A stretch of DNA of 6,529 nucleotides, from positions 1 to 6,529 of the forward strand of contig NZ_JBBMEY010000067.1 in the NCBI RefSeq assembly GCF_040096285.1. The letters run 5' to 3'. Made by a program: the position numbers and the translations under genes. Position 1 is the first letter of the stretch. Each line of letters opens with the position of its first letter. The stretch comes from Ruminococcoides intestinihominis (GTDB lineage: Bacteria; Bacillota; Clostridia; Oscillospirales; Acutalibacteraceae). The notes under the pieces are model-generated. The model was not told the DNA's origin and did not search any database. It saw only the letters and a list, made by a program, of their open reading frames with translations. Of this stretch, positions 1 through 5,245 are shown in pieces.

Positions 1-15
1 CTCTAATGTGAACTT

Positions 16-48
16 ATGCAAAAGTTTTTAGAATTAAAAACTTTTGTA
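16..48. terminator. AT-rich hairpin downstream of the CapA gene
   Basis: An 11-bp perfect inverted repeat (arms 20-30 and 35-45, loop GAAT) extends by a C-G pair (19/46) and weaker outer pairs. It lies about 110 bases past the CapA stop on the minus strand and may end the four-gene transcript. The stem is almost pure A/T and no clean U-tract follows beyond the stem, so this is a weak terminator candidate. It could instead belong to the neighbouring repeat array. Confidence 0.4.
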
Positions 49-149
49 GTGAAGCCCCTACAACTGTAAGCCATAGTTCCGTAGTAAAATCCCTACAACT
101 GTAAGCCGTAATTCTGTAGTTAAACTCTACAACTGCAAACCATAGTTTG
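46..149. repeat. Three-unit ~35-bp degenerate tandem repeat
   Basis: The units are 46-80, 81-115 and 116-149. Each begins GTAGT, then has CTACAACTG and an AAGCC/AAACC core. Units 1 and 2 match at 29 of 35 positions; unit 3 lacks one base and is more diverged. Within a unit, CTACAACT (58-65) and AGTT-CC-GTAG (75-84) can pair, so the array can form hairpins in RNA. There are no spacers between units, so this is not CRISPR. It sits immediately after the CapA stop codon and would be in the 3' untranslated region of that operon. It may belong to a dispersed intergenic repeat family, which cannot be tested here. Confidence 0.75.
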
Positions 150-157
150 ATACAAAA

Positions 158-1441
158 TTATTTTGCACAAGCTGTGAAAGGTAAAGTCTTGTCGTACTTT
201 TGGAATACCTTTTTATATGTATTATAAACTTCCTTATATTCAGGTAGGTACTCCTTGATTTCACTACTACTGAAAGGAATAATCAAATGGTCTCTCCATG
301 TTGCTTGGTTAAAGTAACAGTAAAGTAGATTATTCTCTAGGTTTTCAAAAGTGATTTTTGTTTTACCGTCTTTAGTAGTTTTCTTAACTGTCATAGTAGC
401 AAGAATACTTGTTACCTTGTTATAATTTTCGTCTTGATACTGTGAACATAACAGATTACCCATTGAGTAATAAACCAAAGTATCACCAACATATCTTGCA
501 GGTTCAATTACATGAGGGTGAGTACCAATTACCAGGTTAACACCATTATCAGCAAGGAACTGTGCCATATCATCCTGATATTCTGATTCATCAGGCATAT
601 ATTCAACACCGGCATGCATACCAACAATTAAGAAGTCAACATTATCTCTTACTGCTTCAATATCTTTCTTAACTTGCTTTTTATATGCTTGATACTTAGT
701 ATCCTTTGCAGGGTCGTTAATTTCCAGGTCAATTGGCCAAACATTAACCATATATTCCTTACCATCCGGTACAGGAATACCGTTTGTGCCATATGTATAG
801 TCAAGCATTGTATATTTAATGTCGTTACATTCAAGTACATTTACTGCATCTCTGTCTGCTTGGCTATCATAAGTACCCATCATATATACATTATGTTCTT
901 TTCTTTGCTTGTCCCAATATTTACAAGAATTTAGGATACCCTCTTCACCACCATCCATTGAATGGTTAGTAGCAGTTGAAACCAGGTTATAACCTAGGTC
1001 AACCATAGCGTCACCGGCTTCTTGTGGACTGACAAATAGTGGATAATCGGAAAGTCCCATTTCTGTACCACCAAGGATTGTTTCTTGGTTATAGTAGTTT
1101 ACATCACACTTAGAAGTAAACTGCCTTAGGTTCTTAACCATTGGTTTAAAGTTATATCCGTTGCCACCGGCAAGTTCATTTGCACCTTTATAAATTGAAC
1201 TATAAATAATATAGTCACCGGCAATAGACATATTAAATGAACTTTCTGTTGCTTTTGCTGTTGTTGTAGTCTGTGGTTTTGTTTCGTTAGTATCACCCTT
1301 GTTGCTACAACCTTTTGCACAAGAAGTAATACTGACAATTATCACAATGAGAAGTACAACTAAAATTCCTAAACCCACAAAAGGAATCATTGAATACTGT
1401 CTTTTGTTGCCTCTCTTATCTACATATCCTCTTCTAGCCAC
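158..1441 (-). CDS. CapA/PgsA-family membrane-anchored protein (PGA_cap, calcineurin-like fold)
   Basis: This 427-residue protein belongs to the family of the poly-gamma-glutamate capsule protein CapA/PgsA, which has a metallophosphatase-like fold and acts outside the cell. The start chosen is GTG at 1439-1441, six bases after a GGAGG site; a longer in-frame ATG would run into the upstream gene and has no such site. A basic N-terminus (residues 1-17) precedes a hydrophobic helix (about 19-39) ending in ITSC, which could be a lipobox with Cys41 as the lipidated residue, or simply a membrane anchor. A Thr-rich linker follows. Family motifs in order are AGDYI, NQET, TATNHSMDGG, MHAGVEYMP, GTHPHVIEP and YYSMGNLL, so the metal-binding residues look intact. 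It is the last gene of the operon, 14 bases after the dehydrogenase gene. No pgsB or pgsC partner is visible, so capsule synthesis is not implied; many lone members of the family have unknown substrates. Confidence 0.88.
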   Translation of the reverse strand: MARRGYVDKRGNKRQYSMIPFVGLGILVVLLIVIIVSITSCAKGCSNKGDTNETKPQTTTTAKATESSFNMSIAGDYIIYSSIYKGANELAGGNGYNFKPMVKNLRQFTSKCDVNYYNQETILGGTEMGLSDYPLFVSPQEAGDAMVDLGYNLVSTATNHSMDGGEEGILNSCKYWDKQRKEHNVYMMGTYDSQADRDAVNVLECNDIKYTMLDYTYGTNGIPVPDGKEYMVNVWPIDLEINDPAKDTKYQAYKKQVKKDIEAVRDNVDFLIVGMHAGVEYMPDESEYQDDMAQFLADNGVNLVIGTHPHVIEPARYVGDTLVYYSMGNLLCSQYQDENYNKVTSILATMTVKKTTKDGKTKITFENLENNLLYCYFNQATWRDHLIIPFSSSEIKEYLPEYKEVYNTYKKVFQKYDKTLPFTACAK

Positions 1442-1446
1442 TTTTA

Positions 1447-1453
1447 CCCTCCA
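1447..1453 (-). promoter_or_regulatory. Ribosome binding site deciding the CapA GTG start
   Basis: The minus strand reads TGGAGGG here, with GGAGG six bases from the GTG codon at 1439-1441. It lies wholly in the 14-base gap between the dehydrogenase stop and the CapA start. This supports the shorter 427-residue CapA over the longer reading frame that overlaps the upstream gene by 34 bases. Confidence 0.85.
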
Positions 1454-1455
1454 AA

Positions 1456-2214
1456 TTAATTGTCTTTCTTTCGTTGTATGTGGTAACAAATTTTTGTAAG
1501 TTGTTTATTCGGTAAAAATCTCATAAAGAAATTAGCACTTTTCATTGTAAATGATGGCATAATAATCATCTTATTCTTTAGTGCATTGTCTATGGCATAC
1601 TTTGCAGCATATGTTTGGTCAATACCTTTAATTGCAAAGTTAACACCGGCAACTTTGTTAAACTCTGTTTTAACAGGTCCGGGACAAAAACAACTGATAT
1701 GAACATTGCTTTTCTTTCTTCTAAGTTCTTCATATATACCTTCGCTAAGTCTTACAACATAGTTCTTTGAGGCATAATATGAACTCATAAGAGGTCCTGC
1801 TAAGAAACCTGCTGATGATGCTACATTAAGGATATGACCTTTATCTTTCTTGATAAAGTCCCTTAAAAACAGCTTAGTAAGAATATGAACTGCTGTAATG
1901 TTAGTATTGATAAGGTCAATTTCTCTATCCAAATCAATATTAGCAAATTCTCCGTAAATACCAAAACCGGCATTATTAATAAGAAAATCTATATTTTCAT
2001 TAGCAGTTTCTTCATAAAGTTTCTTTGCATTTTCCGGTACAGACAAATCTGTTGTAATTATCTTTACCTCAGGTTTACCTATTAAACTTTTCTTTAGCTT
2101 AACAAGGTTTTCTTCTCGTCTGGCTACAAGAATAAGTGAATAGCCTTTACTAAAAAGATACTTAGCCATCTCTCTACCCATTCCGGAACTTGCACCGGTA
2201 ATAAGAGCCTTCAT
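1456..2214 (-). CDS. Short-chain dehydrogenase/reductase (classical SDR, DltE/COG0300-like)
   Basis: This 252-residue cytosolic NAD(P)(H)-dependent oxidoreductase has the usual length of a classical SDR. The Rossmann cofactor motif TGASSGMG is at residues 6-13, NNAG at 80-83, and a likely catalytic tetrad is Asn105, Ser133, Tyr146 and Lys150 (YYASK). PGPVKT follows at 178-183. Arg32-Arg33 after the second beta strand suggests NADPH rather than NADH; this is inferred from the family. The C-terminal 30 residues are basic and hydrophobic, as in the DltE-like group of uncharacterised SDRs. Substrate is unknown. The ATG follows a GGTGA site by four bases. The gene lies 21 bases after the acetyltransferase gene and 14 before CapA, so it is the third gene of the operon. 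Confidence 0.92.
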   Translation of the reverse strand: MKALITGASSGMGREMAKYLFSKGYSLILVARREENLVKLKKSLIGKPEVKIITTDLSVPENAKKLYEETANENIDFLINNAGFGIYGEFANIDLDREIDLINTNITAVHILTKLFLRDFIKKDKGHILNVASSAGFLAGPLMSSYYASKNYVVRLSEGIYEELRRKKSNVHISCFCPGPVKTEFNKVAGVNFAIKGIDQTYAAKYAIDNALKNKMIIMPSFTMKSANFFMRFLPNKQLTKICYHIQRKKDN

Positions 2215-2235
2215 TTAATCACCAATTTCTAAAAA

Positions 2236-2763
2236 TTATCCTTCAAGAACAACTTTGTCTTTTTCTAATTCTTCTTCATTTTCAGGCATACCAAGGTCAT
2301 CTTCGTTGATAATATCCTTAGTGTATGTTCTCCACTTAGTAACCTTTTTGCCACCGATAGTATGCTTATAAAAATGTTGGGCATCTTTGTTCCATTCTAA
2401 ACATTCCCACTTAATTTTTACACAATCATGGACTTTAGCTACCTTTTCGCATACATCAAAGAACTTTGTACCGATACCTTGTCCTCTATAAGCACTTCTT
2501 ACATAAATGTCTTCAATGTACATTACCTTTTTCATAGGGAATGTTGCAATCTGGAAGAAGTATGTACAGAAACCAACAATTTCGCCATCAATCTCAGCCT
2601 TTAGAATATGCAATAGTTTTTCTTCAAAAACCATTTTTCCTATTTCATCAGGTGAAGCTGTGTGGTAGTCTTCCATTCTTTCAAATGTAGCAAAATGCTT
2701 ATATAGACGATAAATAAGGTCTAAATCCTTTTCTTCAATATAACTTACTTTTAATTTTCCCAT
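2236..2763 (-). CDS. GNAT-family N-acetyltransferase (SSAT/diamine acetyltransferase-like)
   Basis: This 175-residue protein is an acetyl-CoA-dependent N-acetyltransferase. The acetyl-CoA pyrophosphate-binding motif A is RGQGIG at residues 93-98. It follows YIEDIYV (82-88), whose Glu-Asp pair matches the spot used by spermidine/spermine N1-acetyltransferases. EWN (123-125) and FYK (131-133) form the usual motif B. These features place it nearer the polyamine/diamine acetyltransferase branch than the ribosomal-protein RimI branch, but the real substrate is not shown. The last ~20 residues form an acidic tail rich in Glu and Asp, beyond the usual fold. A GAGGAG site lies eight bases before the ATG. 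It is second in the operon, 39 bases after the hydrolase gene. Confidence 0.9.
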   Translation of the reverse strand: MGKLKVSYIEEKDLDLIYRLYKHFATFERMEDYHTASPDEIGKMVFEEKLLHILKAEIDGEIVGFCTYFFQIATFPMKKVMYIEDIYVRSAYRGQGIGTKFFDVCEKVAKVHDCVKIKWECLEWNKDAQHFYKHTIGGKKVTKWRTYTKDIINEDDLGMPENEEELEKDKVVLEG

Positions 2764-2785
2764 TTTATGTTCTCCTCTTTTACAA

Positions 2786-2806
2786 ATAATTCTATAGTAG
2801 AATTAT
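2786..2806. repeat. 9-bp inverted repeat spanning the hydrolase stop codon
   Basis: ATAATTCTA (2786-2794) and TAGAATTAT (2798-2806) are perfect inverted arms around a three-base loop. The repeat contains the stop codon of the metallo-hydrolase gene (2803-2805) and lies just before the Shine-Dalgarno site of the acetyltransferase gene. It has no U-tract, so it is not a standard terminator. It could be a weak RNA stem affecting transcript stability or coupling between the genes, or be chance in AT-rich DNA. Confidence 0.4.
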
Positions 2807-3600
2807 AAGTTGAAAACTTCTAAGTCATCAGGCACATAAAGGCTGCCTGAATAAAACTCTTTTCCCTCTTTTGTATATAGTTCTTTTCTGTTAGTGATGT
2901 TCTTATCCTCTGTATGATAAAGAATAAGGTTCTTTACATTAAGTTTCTCAGCTAAGATACAAGCATCCTTTACTGTTGAATGGTGCTTTTCATATGGATG
3001 GAACTTTTCCCTATCTTCATAAAGGCAGAAAGCCTCATGTAGTAGATATGTACTATCCTGTACATATTCTTTTTCCACTTCATTATATGGTTCATCACCA
3101 CAACAAGTTAACTTATCTTTACCGTAATACATAGTAAAACCAAACTGCTTTGTCTTAGTAGAATGAATATCAAAGAACTTTACTTTATTGCCTAGGATAG
3201 TAACTTCATCACCATCTTCAACAGAGATTAGGTGAAACTTTTTTCCTATATAATCAATCTGTTTAGGTTGAAGTAACATAGTAGCAATGTCAGTAATTAT
3301 CTTTATTAATTCACTATGGGCATAAAGATTAACTTCTTTATCGAAAGTACCTCTGCTCATATTCTGAGTAAATACTCTAACCAGCCATATAATACCGGTG
3401 ATATGGTCAATGTGCTTATGTGTTACAAAGATATTTTTGATTTTCTTCCAATCAATATTTGCCTTTTCAAGTTGGCTTAGGATTTGGTTTCCTCCACCAC
3501 CATCAACTAGGAAATACTCATCATTTTGTTCAATTGCAAAACAAGTATTGTAGCACTTAGTTACCATTGCATTACCTGTACCTAATATAGTTAATTTCAT
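2803..3600 (-). CDS. MBL-fold metallo-hydrolase, RNase Z-like but lacking the exosite arm
   Basis: This 265-residue protein has a complete metallo-beta-lactamase metal site arranged as in RNase Z: THKHIDH (His61, His63, Asp65, His66), then His146, Asp169 (CGDE) and His229 (YHTED). HHST at 207-210 matches the HST motif of the RNase Z/phosphodiesterase branch, and DGGGGNQ (33-39) resembles the D-G-G-Q segment near its start. Canonical RNase Z is about 300 residues or more and has a tRNA-gripping flexible arm between the fourth His and the metal-binding Asp. Here that interval is only 23 residues, too short for the arm. It is therefore probably an RNase Z-related phosphodiesterase with another substrate, not the tRNA 3' endonuclease. 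It is the first gene of the operon; AGAGGTGA precedes the ATG. Confidence 0.88.
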   Translation of the reverse strand: MKLTILGTGNAMVTKCYNTCFAIEQNDEYFLVDGGGGNQILSQLEKANIDWKKIKNIFVTHKHIDHITGIIWLVRVFTQNMSRGTFDKEVNLYAHSELIKIITDIATMLLQPKQIDYIGKKFHLISVEDGDEVTILGNKVKFFDIHSTKTKQFGFTMYYGKDKLTCCGDEPYNEVEKEYVQDSTYLLHEAFCLYEDREKFHPYEKHHSTVKDACILAEKLNVKNLILYHTEDKNITNRKELYTKEGKEFYSGSLYVPDDLEVFNL

Positions 3601-3630
3601 AAATTCACCTCTTTAACTACATACGATTAC

Positions 3631-3659
3631 ATTATATCATTTACAAAGATTTAACACAA
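3631..3659 (-). promoter_or_regulatory. Sigma-A-type promoter of the four-gene operon
   Basis: On the minus strand the -35 box TTGTGT (3654-3659) is followed by 17 bases and a perfect -10 TATAAT (3631-3636). A TGA just before the -10 makes it an extended -10, which would offset the weak -35. Transcription would begin about 3624, giving a leader of roughly 25 bases before the hydrolase ATG at 3600. Confidence 0.75.
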
Positions 3660-3668
3660 TATATATTT

Positions 3669-3702
3669 TTGCATAACTATATATTGTTGCATAAAAAGTT
3701 AT
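3669..3702. repeat. TTGCATAA direct repeat upstream of the operon promoter
   Basis: TTGCATAA occurs at 3669-3676 and 3687-3694, 18 bases apart, and both copies are followed by a TATATTG-like stretch. ATAACT (3673-3678) and AGTTAT (3697-3702) also form an inverted pair. The block lies 10-43 bases upstream of the -35 box. It could be an activator site or UP-like element, but the DNA is so AT-rich that chance is a real possibility. Confidence 0.3.
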
Positions 3703-3720
3703 ATTGAAAATTTTTGCAGA

Positions 3721-3745
3721 AAAAAAGACGGAATAAATCCGTCTT
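3721..3745 (-). terminator. Rho-independent terminator after the DUF2752 gene
   Basis: The stem is AAGACGGA (3725-3732) with TCCGTCTT (3738-3745) and a five-base loop. Read on the minus strand it is followed by a run of T from 3726 down to 3721. It begins 22 bases past the DUF2752 stop and separates that gene from the operon promoter region downstream. Confidence 0.9.
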
Positions 3746-3767
3746 AAGTATAGTAATAATCATCTTT

Positions 3768-4163
3768 CTAAAATGGTGCAATAGTCGGAATAAAATTTCT
3801 GGCTACCGAATATATTACTGACAATATAATTAAAGTGTAAATAAACTTATTGCTATGTATAGGAAAATGAAAATTCTTTCCAAATACCTTTAACACCAAT
3901 TCAATATAGTACATTAATGCAAGGACTATACCAACAATTATAAAAGCATTTTGCCTTAATGAAAGTAAAAAATCAAAATGCAATAAAGCAATAACCGACC
4001 TAGTCATTCCACATCCGGGACAATTAATATGGAAAAGTGTATATGTTATACATGGTGGCAAGGAAATATTATTTACCACATATACTGCCAATATATATAA
4101 TAAGAAAACTACTAATAAGGGTACTAAAAACACCAGTACCTTTTTTACAATACTTTTATTCAT
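3768..4163 (-). CDS. DUF2752 small membrane protein
   Basis: This 131-residue membrane protein carries the DUF2752 signature CPGCGMTR at residues 48-55, just after a first hydrophobic segment (about 9-30) and Pro-Pro-Cys (36-38). Two further membrane segments are visible at about 72-92 and 107-121. The paired cysteines (48 and 51) resemble a metal or redox site, but no function is established for the family. The ATG at 4161-4163 is chosen because TTAGGAAAG lies just before it. A TTG 27 bases upstream is inside a terminator stem. The gene follows the DUF4190 gene on the same strand, with the hairpin between them, and ends before a second hairpin with almost the same stem. Expression probably depends on readthrough or on a promoter inside the DUF4190 gene. 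Confidence 0.87.
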   Translation of the reverse strand: MNKSIVKKVLVFLVPLLVVFLLYILAVYVVNNISLPPCITYTLFHINCPGCGMTRSVIALLHFDFLLSLRQNAFIIVGIVLALMYYIELVLKVFGKNFHFPIHSNKFIYTLIILSVIYSVARNFIPTIAPF

Positions 4164-4165
4164 AA

Positions 4166-4174
4166 CTTTCCTAA
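4166..4174 (-). promoter_or_regulatory. Ribosome binding site deciding the DUF2752 start
   Basis: The minus strand reads TTAGGAAAG, with AGGA five bases from the ATG at 4161-4163. It begins only three bases after the stem of the preceding hairpin ends its T-run, so hairpin folding and ribosome binding may influence each other. Confidence 0.65.
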
Positions 4175-4175
4175 C

Positions 4176-4203
4176 AAAAAAGACGGACAACAGCCCGTCT
4201 TTT
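4176..4203. terminator. Terminator-like hairpin between the DUF4190 and DUF2752 genes
   Basis: A 9-bp stem, AAAAGACGG (4178-4186) with CCGTCTTTT (4195-4203), closes an eight-base loop. On the minus strand the descending arm and following bases give six T in a row, so it should act as an intrinsic terminator for the DUF4190 gene, whose stop is about 20 bases upstream. Because the DUF2752 start is only 14 bases beyond it, it probably works as a partial terminator that lowers expression of the second gene. Confidence 0.8.
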
Positions 4204-4222
4204 AGATTAACATAATTAACTA

Positions 4223-4702
4223 TTAATAATATCTACCAGTATTATATACAGCACTAAATGAACCATAAACTACTAGTACATAAATTAAGTAAATTGCCCA
4301 TATTGCAAGTGCAATAATAGAAAGTACAATACCTGCAGTAGCCATACCGTTATCTGTTGGCTTTTTCTTACGAGAAAGGACACCAAGAACAATACCTACA
4401 ATTGAGCAAACTGAACCACAACAGAAGAAAGAAACAATACCTAGAACTAATGAAGCAATAGCAAGACCTCTGCTATTGTCCTGAGGTTGCTGATACTGGT
4501 TAGGAGCATAGTTGTTATAATTGTTGTAGTTATTAGGCTGATTATACTGTTGCTGATTGTACTGTTGTTGATTGTACTGAGGCTGATTATACTGTTGTTG
4601 ATTGTACTGTGGCTGATTATACTGCTGATTGTACTGATCATTCTGTTGATTATACTGATTGTTTTGCTGATTATTTTGCTGATTGTTAAAGTTTTCGTCC
4701 AT
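4223..4702 (-). CDS. DUF4190 membrane protein with Asn/Gln/Tyr-rich prion-like N-terminus
   Basis: This 159-residue protein has two parts. Residues 4-76 are almost only Asn, Gln, Tyr and Pro, built from repeats such as QYNQQ and QYNQP, with no fold expected. Residues 79-147 match DUF4190: a first hydrophobic segment (about 80-109, LAIASLVLGI then CSIVGIVLGV), a basic loop RKKKPTD (111-117), and a second segment (about 121-146). The soluble repeat domain is probably cytoplasmic by the positive-inside pattern, which is an inference. Function is unknown; DUF4190 proteins occur with similar low-complexity tails in many Firmicutes. The ATG is chosen because GGAGGA lies just upstream; an upstream TTG falls in that ribosome site. 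It has its own promoter (4731-4759) and is followed by a hairpin, then the DUF2752 gene. Confidence 0.87.
   Translation of the reverse strand: MDENFNNQQNNQQNNQYNQQNDQYNQQYNQPQYNQQQYNQPQYNQQQYNQQQYNQPNNYNNYNNYAPNQYQQPQDNSRGLAIASLVLGIVSFFCCGSVCSIVGIVLGVLSRKKKPTDNGMATAGIVLSIIALAIWAIYLIYVLVVYGSFSAVYNTGRYY
4241..4269 (-). promoter_or_regulatory. Possible internal promoter for the DUF2752 gene
   Basis: Inside the last codons of the DUF4190 gene, the minus strand has a perfect TATAAT (4241-4246) preceded at 17 bases by TTTATG (4264-4269), which matches the -35 consensus at only three positions. If used, the transcript would start near 4234 and carry the 4178-4203 hairpin in its leader. The weak -35 and AT-rich DNA keep this tentative. 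Confidence 0.3.
4538..4612 (-). repeat. 15-bp tandem repeats encoding QQYNQ-type pentapeptides
   Basis: Five consecutive 15-base units (starting at 4538, 4553, 4568, 4583 and 4598) differ at only a few positions, followed by two shortened 12-base units (4613-4636). Being a multiple of three, they keep the frame of the DUF4190 gene and encode its Gln/Asn/Tyr repeats. Such an array can gain or lose units by slippage without breaking the protein. Confidence 0.85.
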
Positions 4703-4706
4703 AATT

Positions 4707-4712
4707 TCCTCC
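4707..4712 (-). promoter_or_regulatory. Ribosome binding site deciding the DUF4190 start
   Basis: GGAGGA on the minus strand lies four bases before the ATG at 4700-4702. A possible TTG start at 4712-4714 overlaps this site and so is unlikely. Confidence 0.8.
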
Positions 4713-4730
4713 AAATCATTTTATATATCA

Positions 4731-4759
4731 ATTTTATACTATCTCCATTTAAAAGTCAA
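4731..4759 (-). promoter_or_regulatory. Promoter of the DUF4190 gene
   Basis: On the minus strand TTGACT (4754-4759) and TAAAAT (4731-4736) are 17 bases apart, each one base from consensus. Transcription would start near 4724, about 20 bases before the ATG. A TATAAA two bases away is an alternative -10 with a poorer 15-base spacing. Confidence 0.65.
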
Positions 4760-4773
4760 CATATATATTATTT

Positions 4774-4815
4774 TTGTCAATTTTTTGCCATTTCACATTG
4801 GCATATGTTTGACAA
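4774..4815. promoter_or_regulatory. Nested dyad between divergent promoters (possible operator)
   Basis: Two inverted repeats share one centre (4794.5). The outer pair is TTGTCAA (4774-4780) and TTGACAA (4809-4815); the inner pair is TGCCA (4786-4790) and TGGCA (4799-4803). Gaps of five bases on each side and eight in the middle are exactly symmetric. The right outer arm contains the -35 box of the plus-strand promoter, so a protein bound here would compete with RNA polymerase there. No regulator gene is visible nearby. Confidence 0.5.
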
Positions 4816-4836
4816 TTACAATAAATAGTTTATAAT
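4809..4836 (+). promoter_or_regulatory. Consensus promoter of the YbjQ-family gene
   Basis: Perfect TTGACA (4809-4814) and perfect TATAAT (4831-4836) are separated by 16 bases. Transcription would begin near 4843, about 22 bases before the ATG at 4865. This is the strongest promoter match in the window. Confidence 0.88.
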
Positions 4837-4864
4837 GTAATTATATTTATGTAGGAGGAAGATT

Positions 4865-5179
4865 ATGTTTATTTCAACAACAGAAACAGTACCGGGTATG
4901 AATTATCAAATTCTTGGTGTTGTACAGGGTAACACAGTACAGTCAAAGGACTTTGTAAGTGACTTTAAACAAGGATTTAAGAGCATTGTTGGTGGTGAAC
5001 TAAATGACTATACAGAAATGATGAATACTGCAAGAGGTGTTGCTCTAGACAGAATGGTTAATCAGGCAATGCAGATGGGTGCTGACGGTGTTATCGGTAT
5101 TAGATACACTACATCATCAATTTTGCAACAAAGCTCTGAAATCTTAGCATATGGAACTGCTATTAAATTTGTTTATTAA
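4865..5179 (+). CDS. YbjQ/UPF0145 (DUF74) family protein
   Basis: This 104-residue soluble protein matches the YbjQ/UPF0145 family throughout and is of normal length. It shows TTETVPG (5-11) and Y-x-I-L-G-V-V-x-G (14-22) near the start, the central GGEL..YTEM..TARG run (43-58), RMVNQAMQMGADGVIG (63-78), and EILAYGTA (92-99) at the end. Members are small homo-oligomers (pentamers in solved structures) once called heavy-metal-binding proteins; their role is not established, and no Cys or His metal cluster is seen here. AGGAGG lies six bases before the ATG. It is a single-gene unit with a consensus promoter and a strong terminator, divergent from the DUF4190 gene. Confidence 0.93.
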   Translation: MFISTTETVPGMNYQILGVVQGNTVQSKDFVSDFKQGFKSIVGGELNDYTEMMNTARGVALDRMVNQAMQMGADGVIGIRYTTSSILQQSSEILAYGTAIKFVY

Positions 5180-5211
5180 TTTCCAATTTAATTCCATAAA
5201 AGAATTATATA

Positions 5212-5237
5212 AAAAGTCCGACTTTTGTCGGACTTTT
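5212..5237. terminator. Bidirectional terminator between convergent genes
   Basis: An 11-bp perfect stem, AAAAGTCCGAC (5212-5222) with GTCGGACTTTT (5227-5237), has a TTTT loop. T-runs follow in both directions, so it should end the YbjQ-family transcript on the plus strand and the bile salt hydrolase transcript, whose stop is at 5246, on the minus strand. Confidence 0.95.
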
Positions 5238-5245
5238 ATTTTTAC

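Noticed and set aside
46..149. Possible CRISPR array
   Set aside because: The 35-bp units are directly joined, with no unique spacers, and differ at several positions; no cas gene is nearby.
674..934. Plus-strand 86-codon frame inside the CapA gene
   Set aside because: It is antisense to a well-supported gene with intact family motifs, and no ribosome site or known domain is visible.
4188..4190. TTG as an upstream start for the DUF2752 gene
   Set aside because: It lies in the loop of the terminator hairpin and has no Shine-Dalgarno site, while the ATG at 4161-4163 has one.
4775..4780. Perfect TTGACA on the minus strand as a -35 box
   Set aside because: No acceptable -10 lies 16 to 18 bases away; it is better explained as the left arm of the dyad. 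TTGACT at 4754-4759 is correctly spaced.
4487..4828. Plus-strand 113-codon open frame rich in Ile, Leu and Val
   Set aside because: It is the antisense of the Asn/Gln/Tyr repeat region. Its composition follows from the repeat, it has no ribosome site, and it runs through the divergent promoter region.
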